A stretch of DNA of 64,000 nucleotides from Pantoea sp. 18069 (GTDB lineage: Bacteria > Pseudomonadota > Gammaproteobacteria > Burkholderiales > Burkholderiaceae_C). The translations under genes were made by a program, and so were the position numbers. The DNA is taken from positions 62,001 to 126,000 of the forward strand of contig NZ_CACSJA010000005.1 in the NCBI RefSeq assembly GCF_902706035.1, in the 5' to 3' direction. The notes under the pieces are model-generated. The model ran no database searches. It was not told the DNA's origin and worked only from the letters and a program-made list of their open reading frames with translations. Shown piece by piece: positions 9,164-18,405 of the stretch (its first letter is position 1; every line of letters begins with the position of its first letter).

Positions 9164-10765
9164 TCAGCTGCGGCGTGATCCGCGCGCAGCGCGCGGCTTG
9201 GTTTTTGTCGCTGCGGGGGCGCGCACCTGCGGGCCTTGCTCGGTCGTCGCCACTGCTTCTTCCTGGCCCTGTTCCAGCGCCGTTTCAAGCATGGTCTTGG
9301 CCGTTTCAGGCGCCGTGACCTGGGCTATTTCCAGTGCAATCTCGAGCACTGACACATCCAGGGTTGCGGTGGGCGCAAGCGCTGGTGCCACTTCGACCAC
9401 CGGGGCGGCCGTGACGGGAGCGGCAGCGGCCTGGCTGGCGGGAGTCAATCGCGTGGGCAGGCCGTCATGGCCGACGCCGTCGTCGACCGGCACGGGGGCC
9501 TGCGTGGTGTGCGCGAGGATGAACTCGCGCACCTGCGGGTACACCTTTTCGCGCCAGCGGCGGCCGCTGAAGATGCCGTAGTGGCCCGCGCCCGGGACTT
9601 CGAGGTGCTGCTGCTGCTCGGCCGGCACACCCGTGCACAGGTCATGCGCGGCACGCGTCTGGCCCGATCCCGAGATATCGTCGAGCTCGCCTTCCACGGT
9701 GAGAATGGCGCTGCCCGTGATGTCTTGCGGGCGCACGCGCTCGATCTGGCCGTCTGGCGACTTCACGTCCCAGGTGCCCTTGACCAGCGAGAAGTTCTGG
9801 AACACGGTGTAGATCGTTTCCAGGTAATACGCCGCATCCATGTCGAGCACGGCGTTGTACTCGTCGTAGAACTTGCGGTGCGCTTCGGTGCCGGTGTCGT
9901 CACCCTTGAGCAGGTTCTCGAAATAGTCGTAATGGCTGGTCGCATGCCGGTCGGGGTTCATCGCGACGAAGCCCGTGTGCTGCAGGAAGCCCGGGTACAC
10001 GCGCCTACCCGCGCCCGGGTAGTTGGACGGCACATCGTGGATCACATTGCTCTCGAACCACTCGTAGCTGTGGTTGGTCGCGAGGTTGTTCACTGCGGTG
10101 GGCGAGCGGCGCGCGTCGATGGGGCCGCCCATCATGGTCAGCGTCAGCGGCGTGGTTTCGCCGCGGCTGGCCATCAACGATACCGCAGCGAGCACCGGCA
10201 CGGTGGGCTGACACACGCTGACCACATGACAATTGCCATACTTGCCCTGCAGGTGGCGGATGAACTCCTGCACATAGTTCACATAGTCATCGAGATGGAA
10301 CACGCCCTGGTCCATTGGAACCAGGCGCGCGTTCTTCCAGTCGGTGACATAGACCTTGTGGTCCGACAGCATGCTGCGCACGGTGTCGCGCAGCAGCGTC
10401 GCGTAATGGCCCGACAGCGGCGCCACGATCAGCACCACGGGTTGCGCGAGCATGGTCTGCAGCGTGGCCGCTTCGTCGGTGAAGCGCTTGAAGCGCCGCA
10501 GCTCGCAGAAGGGCTTGTCGATCTCCACCCGCTCCATGATGGTCACGCCGACGCCGTCGACATCCACCGTGGTGATGCCGAACTGCGGTTTCTCGTAGTC
10601 CTTGCCCAGCCGGTGGAACAGCTCGAACCCCGCGGAAATACGTTGGGACAGCGGTGTTTGGCTGAAAGGCGACAGTGGATTGCTGTACAGCTTCGAGGCT
10701 GCGAGCGCAAAGTCGGCGAAAGGCTCCACGAGGGAGCGCTGGGTTTCATACATTTGGTAAAGCAT
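9164..10765 (-). CDS. phaZ: Intracellular polyhydroxyalkanoate depolymerase with long C-terminal tail
   Basis: Degrades stored PHA granules. The alpha/beta-hydrolase core (residues 1-420) has the nucleophilic cysteine C185 in VSVCQP, which is characteristic of intracellular PHB depolymerases (C183 in the Cupriavidus PhaZa1 enzyme), and the H395 of GAGHYG; acidic residues D362/D363 lie in [11 protein letters not shown] 10765 ([16 protein letters not shown]) is the family-typical start; a longer in-frame extension upstream has no support. Residues 421-533 are an extra tail, rich in Ala/Pro/Val/Glu, ending in a basic stretch ([13 protein letters not shown]). The tail is not part of the known domain; see findings. 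Upstream is dusA, downstream the ferredoxin. Confidence 0.9.
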   Translation of the reverse strand: MLYQMYETQRSLVEPFADFALAASKLYSNPLSPFSQTPLSQRISAGFELFHRLGKDYEKPQFGITTVDVDGVGVTIMERVEIDKPFCELRRFKRFTDEAATLQTMLAQPVVLIVAPLSGHYATLLRDTVRSMLSDHKVYVTDWKNARLVPMDQGVFHLDDYVNYVQEFIRHLQGKYGNCHVVSVCQPTVPVLAAVSLMASRGETTPLTLTMMGGPIDARRSPTAVNNLATNHSYEWFESNVIHDVPSNYPGAGRRVYPGFLQHTGFVAMNPDRHATSHYDYFENLLKGDDTGTEAHRKFYDEYNAVLDMDAAYYLETIYTVFQNFSLVKGTWDVKSPDGQIERVRPQDITGSAILTVEGELDDISGSGQTRAAHDLCTGVPAEQQQHLEVPGAGHYGIFSGRRWREKVYPQVREFILAHTTQAPVPVDDGVGHDGLPTRLTPASQAAAAPVTAAPVVEVAPALAPTATLDVSVLEIALEIAQVTAPETAKTMLETALEQGQEEAVATTEQGPQVRAPAATKTKPRAARGSRRS

Positions 10766-10901
10766 GGGCAAGACCTTGTTATGTTGCAGTGCAATATAGC
10801 AGTTGTCTGGCATGAAGGTGCAAGACATTCCCACAAGCACTTCTGCCATCCTGGAAAAGCAGGTCGAGAAAACCCTTTTGCTTGTGCAGGCTGGAAGGGC
10901 C

Positions 10902-11918
10902 TCAGCCCCCGGCGCCCAGGCCCTGCGGCGCCCGCGCAATCGCCATGACTTCGCGCGCCGGCAAGCCCTTGAGGCGGTGGTCGCTCCAGGCCTGGCGCCA
11001 GCGGCGCGCACCCGCGAGCCCATGGCGCAGGCCAAGCATATGGCGCGCAATGCTGTACCAGTGCGTGCCATGCGCGAGCGCTTCGCGCTCCATGTAGTCG
11101 ACCATCTGCTCCTCGACGGCCTCGCGCGTCAACGTGTTGGGTGCAGCGCCGTAGAACTGCGCATCCCAGCTCGCGAGCCACCAGGGGTTGTGATAGGCCT
11201 CGCGGCCGACCATCACGCCGTCGACGCACTCGAGCTGCTCGGCGACTGCCGCGCTGTCCTTGAAGCCGCCGTTGATGGCAATCGTCAGCTGCGGAAAATC
11301 GCGCTTGAGTTGGGCCACGACCTCATAGCGCAGCGGCGGCACCTCACGGTTCTCCTTGGGCGACAGGCCCTTGAGCCAGGCATTGCGCGCATGCACGATG
11401 AACACTTCGCAGCCCGCTTCGGCCACGGTGCCAATGAAGTCGCGCACGAAGTCGTAGCTTTCGCTCTTGTCGATGCCTATGCGGTGCTTGACGGTCACCG
11501 GAATCTGCACCACGTCGCGCATGGCCTTGACGCCGTCGGCCACCAGTTGCGCCTCGTTCATCAGGCAGGCGCCAAATGCGCCGCGCTGCACGCGCTCGCT
11601 AGGGCAGCCGCAGTTGAGGTTGATCTCGTCATAGCCCCATTGCGCGCCCAGCTGCGCGGCGCGCGCCAGATCAGCCGGCTCGCTGCCGCCCAGCTGCAGC
11701 GCGAGCGGGTGCTCTTCGGCATTGAAGCGCAGGTGGCGCGGCACATCGCCATGCAGCAGCGCGCCCGTGGTCACCATTTCGGTATAGAGCAGCGTATGGC
11801 GGGTCAACAGCCGGTGCAGGTAGCGGCAGTGGAGGTCTGACCAATCCATCATGGGGGCCACGGACATGCGCCACATCGAGTGGTGGGCTGATTCTGGCTT
11901 GTCGCTATTGGAAGTCAT
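10902..11918 (-). CDS. dusA: tRNA-dihydrouridine(20/20a) synthase
   Basis: Flavoenzyme that reduces U20/U20a of tRNA D-loops using NADPH. The TIM-barrel FMN site and catalytic cysteine are visible: APMMDWSDLHCRYLHR at residues 21-36, QLGGSEP at about 75-81, and C105 in NLNCGCPSERVQ. GLSPKENREVPPL and DGVMVGREAYHNPW are hallmark DusA segments. Length 338 aa is normal. The start ATG 11918 gives a short extra N-terminus (MTSNSDKPESAHHS) before MWRMSVAPMMD; an internal start at residue 15 is possible. Confidence 0.94.
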   Translation of the reverse strand: MTSNSDKPESAHHSMWRMSVAPMMDWSDLHCRYLHRLLTRHTLLYTEMVTTGALLHGDVPRHLRFNAEEHPLALQLGGSEPADLARAAQLGAQWGYDEINLNCGCPSERVQRGAFGACLMNEAQLVADGVKAMRDVVQIPVTVKHRIGIDKSESYDFVRDFIGTVAEAGCEVFIVHARNAWLKGLSPKENREVPPLRYEVVAQLKRDFPQLTIAINGGFKDSAAVAEQLECVDGVMVGREAYHNPWWLASWDAQFYGAAPNTLTREAVEEQMVDYMEREALAHGTHWYSIARHMLGLRHGLAGARRWRQAWSDHRLKGLPAREVMAIARAPQGLGAGG

Positions 11919-12491
11919 GCAATTTCGTGCCCATCAAGGGCTTTTCTGAATCATCTTGGTGTTGCCCGTGGGCCATGGGCTGGGCAACAGGGCCATGGTG
12001 TCGCAAGGCACTGGCCAGCAAGTACACGCGCAACTGGGGCAGGGACCCAGCGGGCCGTGAAATCTGGGGGATTATCTCAGCGCCCGTGGCTTTTTGCCCG
12101 TATGGGGACGTGGCAGCAAAGGTGGCGAAGGCTGGGGCGCGTCTTGAATTTTTTGGGCATTAATCCAGATCGGATTTTTTGGGGAGCTAAATGGCCCGCG
12201 GAGTGGGTCGGGGGCTGTCCATCCTGGGCCGGCCAGGCAAGCTCAGGGCGCATGCCCAGAGAATCCGCTCTCTTGGTCACTTCAGCATATGCATGTGCAT
12301 CGCAGGGTAATCGAGGGGTGCGAAATGTCTCAGGTGCAACCATTGCGTGCAGCCAGACGATACAGTTGTATCCAAGAGTGCGGCATGTCAGCTGTTTCGC
12401 AGTCTTGGAATTCAAAGGAGCAGGCATGGGACACCTTGGCAATGCATTGAGTTTTGGCGAATCCGTTGTGACCACAAGGAGGTCATCAACT
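11919..12491. other. Gene-free stretch upstream of the lipoprotein gene
   Basis: Lies between the divergent dusA and lipoprotein starts. Short open frames occur on both strands, but none has a convincing start, codon pattern or recognisable protein. A clear AAGGAGG ribosome-binding site is at 12476-12482, 9 bp before the lipoprotein ATG. I see no tRNA, repeat or terminator. Confidence 0.5.
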
Positions 12492-13949
12492 ATGCCCGTC
12501 TTTGATGGGGTTCCCTTTGAAGGACGCGCGCGCGATGGCGCCGAGCGCCGCAGTTGCTGCCAGGCCCGCAGTCACTTTGCAGCGCCCCTGTCGTGGTCGA
12601 CGCCATGCCGCCTGCTCGTGCTCGCCGTGGCCGCAGCCTTTCTGACGGGCTGCGCCAGCCCCATCATGCGCATCGAGGCGCCGGGCTATAGCGTTGCGCA
12701 GAGCCCCCCGCCAACCCGCGCGCCGAAGGATATGAGCGATGCCGTGGCCAAGCTGGAATTCTTTCGTGCGGTCTATTACGAAGCCATCGTCGATCGCGCG
12801 CAGGCCCAGCAGAACGCAACCACGGGTCTGGTCTGGCTGGGGGCCGCCGTGGTCGCGATGGCTGCCGGCACGGTCCACCGTGACCCGATTCTGGGCGCGA
12901 CGCTGATCGGCGGCGCCACGTACGGTCTCAGCCGCACACAACTTGACGCGCGCCATGTGCAAGTGTGGCACCAGGGCATCAAGGCACTCAACTGCGCCAA
13001 GGAGGCAGCGCTGCCGATGGATATCGGCCAGAAACGCTCTGCCGGCCTGGAGGACGCCATCACGCAATTGTCCGTACAGCGGGCCACGGTGGAGAGGCTG
13101 CGTGTGCAGACCGCAGCAACTGCTGCCTTGGTGAAACCCGGCGGCGCCGCTCTAGTGAAAAGCGCTTACGCACTTCTGTCCACGGTGGACGAAGCGCTGA
13201 TCGAGGCAGACCGCAGTGCCAATGCCGGCGCCGCTCTTTTGCACCAGGCAAAAGGTGCCGAACTGGGTGTGGCGGTGGACAAGATCCATGCCAAGGTCAC
13301 CGAAGCGATGGGCGACCTGCTGGTCGATGTGTCGGCGGTGCCGCAACTCATTGCCGGGTTGGGTAGTTTCGCCTCTGCAGTGGCCCCTGGTGCCCCCGGT
13401 GTGGATGTGAAAGCACTGCTGTCAGTGGTGGGGGGGCCGAAAGTGGATATGGACGCACTGCTGGCAGCGATGAAGGCACAGGGCTTTTCGGAGGCTAGTA
13501 GTGGGGGCTTGGAGAAAATCAACGACATGAAAAAGCTGGAGCAGCAAATGGACAGCCTAAAGTCCGCCATGGATTTTCTCCGTGTGGACCAGCAGCGCGT
13601 CAACGGCATGCTGGTGACCGTGGACCGCGCGGCCGTGCTCGCGGCGCTCAAGGCCTGCGGTGTTGCTGGCGTCAGCACGGCCATGGTCCTTCGCCCCGCC
13701 ACTTTGCAATTCAAGGCCGCTACCGCGGACGTCAAGGGATTCCAGATCAGCGGAGGAAAGGCACCGTATACCGTGGAGATGCTGGACAGCCCGCCAGAAT
13801 GGCTGACGCCGGTCTTCCACGGTGGCCTGGCCGACACGGCACAGATCAAGGTGACCGACAAGGCTGTTGCTGGCAAGAGCTACAGCGTGCTGGTTTCGGA
13901 TTCGAGCCCGACCAAGAACTCGCAAATCCTGACCGTGACCATCCCATAG
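12492..13949 (+). CDS. Putative lipoprotein of unknown function with C-terminal Ig-like domain
   Basis: 485 residues, not recognised. After an unusually long, arginine-containing N-terminus (~40 residues) there is a hydrophobic stretch LLVLAVAAAF followed by the lipobox LTGC (C54), so it is probably a lipoprotein. A short hydrophobic/glycine segment (TGLVWLGAAVVAMAAGTV; IGGATYGLS) is at about residues 114-145. The middle 250 residues are mostly helical and Ala/Val/Lys-rich. The last ~75 residues (FQISGGKAPYTVEML ... TVTIP) look like a bacterial Ig-like beta-sandwich. The start is chosen from AAGGAGG 9 bp upstream; longer in-frame starts exist but lack such a site. Monocistronic. Confidence 0.65.
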   Translation: MPVFDGVPFEGRARDGAERRSCCQARSHFAAPLSWSTPCRLLVLAVAAAFLTGCASPIMRIEAPGYSVAQSPPPTRAPKDMSDAVAKLEFFRAVYYEAIVDRAQAQQNATTGLVWLGAAVVAMAAGTVHRDPILGATLIGGATYGLSRTQLDARHVQVWHQGIKALNCAKEAALPMDIGQKRSAGLEDAITQLSVQRATVERLRVQTAATAALVKPGGAALVKSAYALLSTVDEALIEADRSANAGAALLHQAKGAELGVAVDKIHAKVTEAMGDLLVDVSAVPQLIAGLGSFASAVAPGAPGVDVKALLSVVGGPKVDMDALLAAMKAQGFSEASSGGLEKINDMKKLEQQMDSLKSAMDFLRVDQQRVNGMLVTVDRAAVLAALKACGVAGVSTAMVLRPATLQFKAATADVKGFQISGGKAPYTVEMLDSPPEWLTPVFHGGLADTAQIKVTDKAVAGKSYSVLVSDSSPTKNSQILTVTIP

Positions 13950-14007
13950 GGAAATCTGCAGAGCGCGCCCTTCTTTGGTAATGCCGGCTCGTTGAAGGGA
14001 CCGGTTC

Positions 14008-14047
14008 CCGTTCGCCCTGAGCCCGTCGAAGGGCATCCTGTCGAAAG
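14008..14047. repeat. REP-like inverted repeat
   Basis: CGTTCGCCCTGAGCCCGTCG followed by AAGGGCATCCTGTCGAAAGG, the same family as the elements at 7.7-8.5 kb, between the convergent lipoprotein and nuclease genes, where it may act as a bidirectional terminator. Confidence 0.6.
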
Positions 14048-14060
14048 GTCACCGCAGCAT

Positions 14061-14088
14061 CTTGGCACTTGGCACTTGGCACTTGGCA
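14061..14088. repeat. Perfect 7-bp tandem repeat, (CTTGGCA)x4
   Basis: Four exact copies at 14061, 14068, 14075 and 14082, in the 207-bp gap between the lipoprotein stop and the nuclease stop. Noncoding microsatellite. Confidence 0.9.
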
Positions 14089-14156
14089 CGCCACATCATT
14101 TCGCTGCGCCGGTGCGCTTTGTTCTTTGTGGATGATCCGAAAGACTGCGGACGGGT

Positions 14157-14933
14157 TCAACGCGGCACAAACTCAATGCCGGTGCGCCGCACGAGCTCTT
14201 CGTAGCTGATGGGGGCGCTCACCTTGCGGCGGGGTTCATTGGGCTGCCAATGGGCCCAACTGCGGCCGGTGCTGGGGTCGTACACCAGCTTGTAGAAGAA
14301 CTGTGGAACATGGACACCGCTGCGGCCAATGGTCTGTGGCGCTGACGAGTAGACCGGCCCGGTGAACACATAGACGCCGCCCTGAGCGCGCTGCACATAT
14401 TTGCGCGTAGCTTGCTCGATGTCGTTCCAGGCGCCGTTGTTGAGCTCCACGTCTTGCGGCGCCATGTTCGCCAGGCTGAAGCTCTGGGCCTTGCCTTCGA
14501 CCGAACCCATGTCGCCTGCGGGCGCCATATGGCCGCGTGAGTAGCCCGAATTCCTGTAGTCCCCGACTTCCGCACGCTCATCGCTGGGCAGCCGCGCTTC
14601 GGCATAGAAGTGGTCGCTGCGCTGGATATTGCGCCCCTGCTGAAGAACGGCGCGATCCAGGTGTTCGGCGACAAACACCGGCGTCTTCGTCTGTCCGCTG
14701 TGCAGCACCGCAAACCCGTTGAAGCACAACTCACGCTGCAGCGGCGCCTTGGGAACGATGGGCGGCAGGCCTGCGGGGAAAAAGTGCTTGCATTGCGAAA
14801 ACTCGGTTGCCACATGTTCCGCAATGGGGGAGGGCGCAAACGCCTGGCCCGCCGCCTGCAATGCAAAAAAGGCCAAGGTCAATAGCAGCCAAGGTTGTTT
14901 CAGTGGGCGCGTTGCGGAAGTACGTGCAGCCAT
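14157..14933 (-). CDS. Secreted DNA/RNA non-specific endonuclease (NUC1/Serratia type)
   Basis: 258-residue beta-beta-alpha-metal nuclease predicted to be exported: hydrophobic signal segment WLLLTLAFFALQAAGQAFA at residues 14-32. The catalytic motif SRGHMAPAGDM is at 132-142 with general base H135. The metal-binding asparagine/acid region is NMAPQDVELNNGAWNDIE, about residues 156-173. Probably degrades extracellular or periplasmic nucleic acid. No immunity-like gene is adjacent, which argues against a toxin role. Convergent with the lipoprotein gene. Confidence 0.88.
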   Translation of the reverse strand: MAARTSATRPLKQPWLLLTLAFFALQAAGQAFAPSPIAEHVATEFSQCKHFFPAGLPPIVPKAPLQRELCFNGFAVLHSGQTKTPVFVAEHLDRAVLQQGRNIQRSDHFYAEARLPSDERAEVGDYRNSGYSRGHMAPAGDMGSVEGKAQSFSLANMAPQDVELNNGAWNDIEQATRKYVQRAQGGVYVFTGPVYSSAPQTIGRSGVHVPQFFYKLVYDPSTGRSWAHWQPNEPRRKVSAPISYEELVRRTGIEFVPR

Positions 14934-15603
14934 ATCACACCTTTATGGGATGCGTTGAGGGGAAGATGGGGCGAAAATTACGCTGCTTCCAGCCGGATTG
15001 TCAGCCTCGAGCCATGCTTGCCGCTGCGGTGACGCAGCTTCACTGTGCCCTCGCGTCGCAAAAGACCAAGCCGGGTAGTCAAGATAGGTTTTGTAGGAAC
15101 TGCGGCAGCAGGGGACGGTATTCCCGGATGACATGGCCCGTTCAGACGAATCAAAAACAGACAAATCGTTGATGGCCTGATCGCCTCTGTCATTGATGAG
15201 TTGCCTTTGAATTCTTCTGCCAGTAGCTGCAGTCGGCGATAGCTCACGGTGATGTGAAGCGGCTGCTGGAGCGAGGCTGGTGGGCGTCAGAGAGGGATCG
15301 TTAGCTGAGCTTGCCGAGGGTGAACGTCAGCCCGGTGCGAAAGCGCTCTGATGAAATGAGTAAAAGTTAGTTGTCGCTATTACATCTGCTAGCAGGCGTT
15401 TTCATCATTGATTGATATCTAATCAGATCATTAGTGATCATTTGCTGACTGTATCGAAATATAAATTCGATAGTGCCTGACTATTAAAATGGAGATTTTC
15501 AGTTTGAGTTACACATTTATGAGCAACCCACGTCGGGCATAATAGGGACGCATTTTTTTGCTCCCGTTTGGCGCATCCCTCGTTCAGGCGATGCACCGGT
15601 ACC
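14934..15603. other. AT-rich gene-free region upstream of the capsule operon
   Basis: About 670 bp without a convincing gene. From about 15340 to 15540 it becomes AT-rich, with short inverted repeats (ctaat...attag near 15418-15433; atcgaa...ttcgat near 15453-15471) and a TATAAT-like cataat at 15538-15543 that lacks a good -35. This is where capsule operon control should sit. Minus-strand frames ending at 15301 (...TGLTFTLGKLS) and 14978 look like short gene remnants but are too short to call. Confidence 0.45.
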
Positions 15604-15622
15604 GAAGGCCGTAATGGCCTTC
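15604..15622 (+). promoter_or_regulatory. Leader RNA hairpin before the capsule genes
   Basis: GAAGGCC (15604-15610), loop GTAAT, GGCCTTC (15616-15622), then ATTACTTTTC. A perfect 7-bp stem in the predicted 5' leader of the capsule operon, followed by a weak U-run. Could be an attenuator or weak terminator. I see no JUMPstart/ops match. Confidence 0.4.
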
Positions 15623-15645
15623 ATTACTTTTCATATATCCCACCA

Positions 15646-15732
15646 ATGACTCCCCCGACCCCCGATACCGAGTTGCGCGTGCAACTTCGGCAATGGTTGT
15701 TCCATCTGTTCCACGCAAGGGGGTGGCGGTGA
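15646..15732 (+). CDS. Possible 28-codon leader peptide overlapping the kpsM start
   Basis: ATG at 15646 opens a 28-codon frame (MTPPTPDTELRVQLRQWLFH...) whose TGA at 15730-15732 overlaps the proposed kpsM GTG (15729-15731). Such a stop/start overlap would couple kpsM translation to it. There is no clear ribosome-binding site before its ATG, so it may be chance. Confidence 0.2.
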   Translation: MTPPTPDTELRVQLRQWLFHLFHARGWR

Positions 15733-16523
15733 GTCAAGTCACCCTGAAAACGGGCGCTTTCCAAAGGGCCACAGCCGTTTGGAAAGCGCTTTTTTTGCGT
15801 GAAGCCATGGTACGCATGTTTGGCTCGCGCATGGCGTGGGTCTGGCTCGTGCTCGAGCCCGTAGTCAATGTGCTTTGGCTCATATTGATCTTTACGGTCA
15901 TCCGTATCCGGCATATCGGCGGTATCGAAACCGCCCTGTGGATTGCCGTGGGCATGCTGGTGTTCATGACCTTCCGACGTACTTTGTCACAGGTGCAAAA
16001 CGGCGTGGACGCAAATAGCGCGCTGTTTGCCTATCGCCAGGTGCGGCCTGCGGATGTGGTGCTGGTGCGTGCCGGCGTCGAGGGCCTGAGCATGCTGCTG
16101 ATCAGCAGCATGGTGTTTTTTATTGGCGCCATGCTGGGCTGGATGTCATGGCCTGCCAGTGTATGGAAAGTGCTTGAAGCCTTTACCTTGGCCTGGCTTT
16201 GTGGCCTGGGCCTGGGGATGACGTTTGGCGTGCTGGTCAAACTGGTCCCTGAGGTGGGGCGTATCGTCAGCTTCATTATGATGCCATTGATGATGATCTC
16301 CGGGGTCATCTTTCCCTTGTCAATGGTGCAGGAGCCTTATCTGGGCTGGTTGTTGCTCAATCCCTTGGCCCATGCCATCGAGGCCGCGCGCGTGGGCTTT
16401 GCGCCTTACTACCATGCAGTAAATGGGCTTGATCTAAGTTACGCCTACGCCTGTGCTCTGGTGCTTTTGTTCACGGGACTGGCGCTGTTTCGTCGCTTCA
16501 ACGAACGATTGGTGACGCAATGA
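15729..16523 (+). CDS. kpsM: Capsule polysaccharide ABC transporter permease KpsM
   Basis: Inner-membrane permease of the ABC-2 type that, with KpsT, exports capsular polysaccharide. About six hydrophobic segments are visible, starting with WVWLVLEPVVNVLWLILIF after the amphipathic N-terminus KALFLREAMVRMFGSRM. I chose GTG 15729 because AAGGGGG (15717-15723) stands 5 bp before it and because the resulting 264 residues match KpsM length (about 258); an ATG at 15693 would add 12 residues but has no ribosome-binding site. Its end overlaps kpsT (ATGA), so the two are coupled. First gene of the kpsM-T-E-D export block. Confidence 0.88.
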   Translation: MSQVTLKTGAFQRATAVWKALFLREAMVRMFGSRMAWVWLVLEPVVNVLWLILIFTVIRIRHIGGIETALWIAVGMLVFMTFRRTLSQVQNGVDANSALFAYRQVRPADVVLVRAGVEGLSMLLISSMVFFIGAMLGWMSWPASVWKVLEAFTLAWLCGLGLGMTFGVLVKLVPEVGRIVSFIMMPLMMISGVIFPLSMVQEPYLGWLLLNPLAHAIEAARVGFAPYYHAVNGLDLSYAYACALVLLFTGLALFRRFNERLVTQ

Positions 16524-17194
16524 TCGAGGTCATCGATGTACACAAGCGCTACTACACCGACCATGGCATGGGCCCATGGGTGCTCAAGGGCGTGAACCTG
16601 AGCATTCCTGCCGGATGCAGCGTCGGGCTGGTGGGCGGCAACGGCGCGGGAAAGTCCACACTGCTACGCATCATTGGTGGCGTGGACTACCCCTCCAAAG
16701 GCGAGGTACGGAGGCACTCAAAGGTGTCTTGGCCCATGGGTTTTGGCGGTGGTTTGCAAGGCAGCATGACGGGGCGGCAGAACACCAAATTCGTGGCTCG
16801 CATCCATGGCATGGACCATGACATTCCACGTATTCTTCAGCAGGTGCAGAGCTTTGCAGAAATCGGCGCGGCCTTCGAAGAGCCCATCAAAACCTATTCC
16901 TCGGGCATGAAATCGCGGCTGCAGTTCGCATTGTCGCTGGCATTCGATTTCGATGTCTATATCTCGGACGAAGTCACGGCAACCGGCGATCGGGCTTTCC
17001 AGGCCAAGGCAGCCAAGGCCTTCAAGGACATGGTGGGCAAGGCCAGCATCATCATGGTTTCGCACAGCGAAAGCACGCTCAAGGATTTTTGCCAGGCCGG
17101 TATCTGGCTGCACCAGGGCAAAGCGCATTGGTTTGACCAGATCGACGACGCCTTGCGCGCTTACCACGACAGCACCTCCATTATTAGTTCATGA
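16520..17194 (+). CDS. kpsT: Capsule polysaccharide ABC transporter ATPase KpsT
   Basis: ATP-binding partner of KpsM on the cytoplasmic face. Walker A GGNGAGKST is at residues 39-47, the polysaccharide-exporter style signature YSSGMKSRL near 133-140, and Walker B FDVYISDEVTATGD near 152-165, followed by H-loop VSHSES. Length 224 aa is normal for KpsT. It overlaps kpsM by 4 bp and kpsE by 4 bp. Confidence 0.94.
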   Translation: MIEVIDVHKRYYTDHGMGPWVLKGVNLSIPAGCSVGLVGGNGAGKSTLLRIIGGVDYPSKGEVRRHSKVSWPMGFGGGLQGSMTGRQNTKFVARIHGMDHDIPRILQQVQSFAEIGAAFEEPIKTYSSGMKSRLQFALSLAFDFDVYISDEVTATGDRAFQAKAAKAFKDMVGKASIIMVSHSESTLKDFCQAGIWLHQGKAHWFDQIDDALRAYHDSTSIISS

Positions 17195-18309
17195 CAATTG
17201 CTCCTCCCCTTGAGCGTAGCCTGCAATGGCTGCGACGTTCCCCTTTGCGCGGCCTGACGGCCGTCGCTTGCGTTTGCAGTGCGGTGTATTGGCTGGGTAT
17301 TGCTTCCGACCGCTATGTATCCGAATCACGTCTAATTATTCAAAGCACAAGCTTGAGCAGCGGCGCTTCGCTTGATTTGGGTAGCCTTATTTCGGGTACT
17401 TCGGGGGGCAACCGTGCAGACCAGCTCCTGCTGCGCGAGCATCTGCGTTCGCCCGACATGGCCGAGCAACTCGATGCCAAGCTGGGCCTGCGTACCCATT
17501 ACAGTGCTGAAGGCGACTGGCTTTCGCGTCTTTGGGGTACCGACGCCAGCCGCGAAGACTTCCATGCCTATTACCTGCGCCGCGTGCAGGTGGAATACGA
17601 CGAGTTCGCGGGCGTGCTGGTGCTCAAGGCCCAGGCCTATGGGCCCGAAGTGGCGCAGCAGATCAGCCAGGCGCTGGTGCAGGAGGGCGAGCGCTTCATG
17701 AACCGCATGGCCCATGCCATTGCGCAGGACCAGGTGACTTTTCTCGAAGGTCAGGTTCAGGCCTTGAACACCAAGGTACAAAGCACCCGCCAGGCATTGC
17801 TGAGCTTCCAGGAGAAAAAAGGCCTGATCTCACCCGAAGCCGCGGCGCAAGCCATTGGGACCATCGTCGCCAACCTGCAAGGGCAGTTGGCGGACTTGCA
17901 GGCCCAGCGCGGCGCCTTGCAGGCGTATCTGGTGAAAGACCACCCGAATATCGTCCTGCTCGACCAGCGCATTACGGCCCTGGAAAAGCAGATGCAGCAG
18001 GAGCAGGCCAAGCTTGCCGCGCCGGGCGGCAAGACGCTGAACCGCACGGCCGAGGCTTTTGCGCAACTCGAGTTGCAATCGCAGTTTGCGCTTGACATGT
18101 ACAAGACCGCGCTCACGGCACTCGAACAGGGCAGGCTTGAAGCCACGCGCACGCTCAAGAAAGTCTCTGTGTTACAGCAGCCCAATCTGCCGCAAGAAGC
18201 CACAGAACCCCGACGCCTATACACCACGAGTGTGTGGATCATCGTTATTCTGCTGCTCGCTGGCGTGGCCCATCTGTTGATGGCCATTGTGCGGGACCAC
18301 CGTGATTGA
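17191..18309 (+). CDS. kpsE: Capsule export inner-membrane protein KpsE (PCP-3 type)
   Basis: Periplasmic-loop protein anchored at both ends: an N-terminal segment (LTAVACVCSAVYWLGIA, about residues 22-38) and a C-terminal one (VWIIVILLLAGVAHLLMAIV, about 347-366). Between them, about residues 170-320 are strongly coiled-coil (QVTFLEGQVQALNTKVQSTR; LADLQAQRGAL). This polysaccharide co-polymerase layout links KpsMT to the outer-membrane channel KpsD. 372 residues, near the E. coli KpsE length (382). Coupled to kpsT by ATGA overlap; 96 bp separate it from kpsD. Confidence 0.9.
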   Translation: MTIAPPLERSLQWLRRSPLRGLTAVACVCSAVYWLGIASDRYVSESRLIIQSTSLSSGASLDLGSLISGTSGGNRADQLLLREHLRSPDMAEQLDAKLGLRTHYSAEGDWLSRLWGTDASREDFHAYYLRRVQVEYDEFAGVLVLKAQAYGPEVAQQISQALVQEGERFMNRMAHAIAQDQVTFLEGQVQALNTKVQSTRQALLSFQEKKGLISPEAAAQAIGTIVANLQGQLADLQAQRGALQAYLVKDHPNIVLLDQRITALEKQMQQEQAKLAAPGGKTLNRTAEAFAQLELQSQFALDMYKTALTALEQGRLEATRTLKKVSVLQQPNLPQEATEPRRLYTTSVWIIVILLLAGVAHLLMAIVRDHRD

Positions 18310-18405
18310 CGAGTATTGCCTGTGGCTGGGCTTGCCCAGGCCGCTCCTTATTGCACTGCCTGCAGCTGTTGCTGGGCAGGCTATTACCTATTGATTGATC
18401 CATAG

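Noticed and set aside
14157..14933. Nuclease as a secreted toxin with immunity partner
   Set aside because: It has an ordinary signal peptide and single nuclease domain, no delivery domain, and no small immunity-like gene next to it.
14978..15361. Minus-strand fragments ending ...TGLTFTLGKLS (15301) and ...KHGSRLTIRLEAA (14978)
   Set aside because: They look like 3' ends of lost genes, but the open stretches are only ~20 and ~89 codons with upstream stops. Too weak to call pseudogenes.
15480..15730. JUMPstart/ops antitermination element expected before capsule genes
   Set aside because: Searched by eye for GGCGGTAG-type sequence; only GGCGGTGAG at the kpsM start was seen, which does not match and overlaps the start codon.
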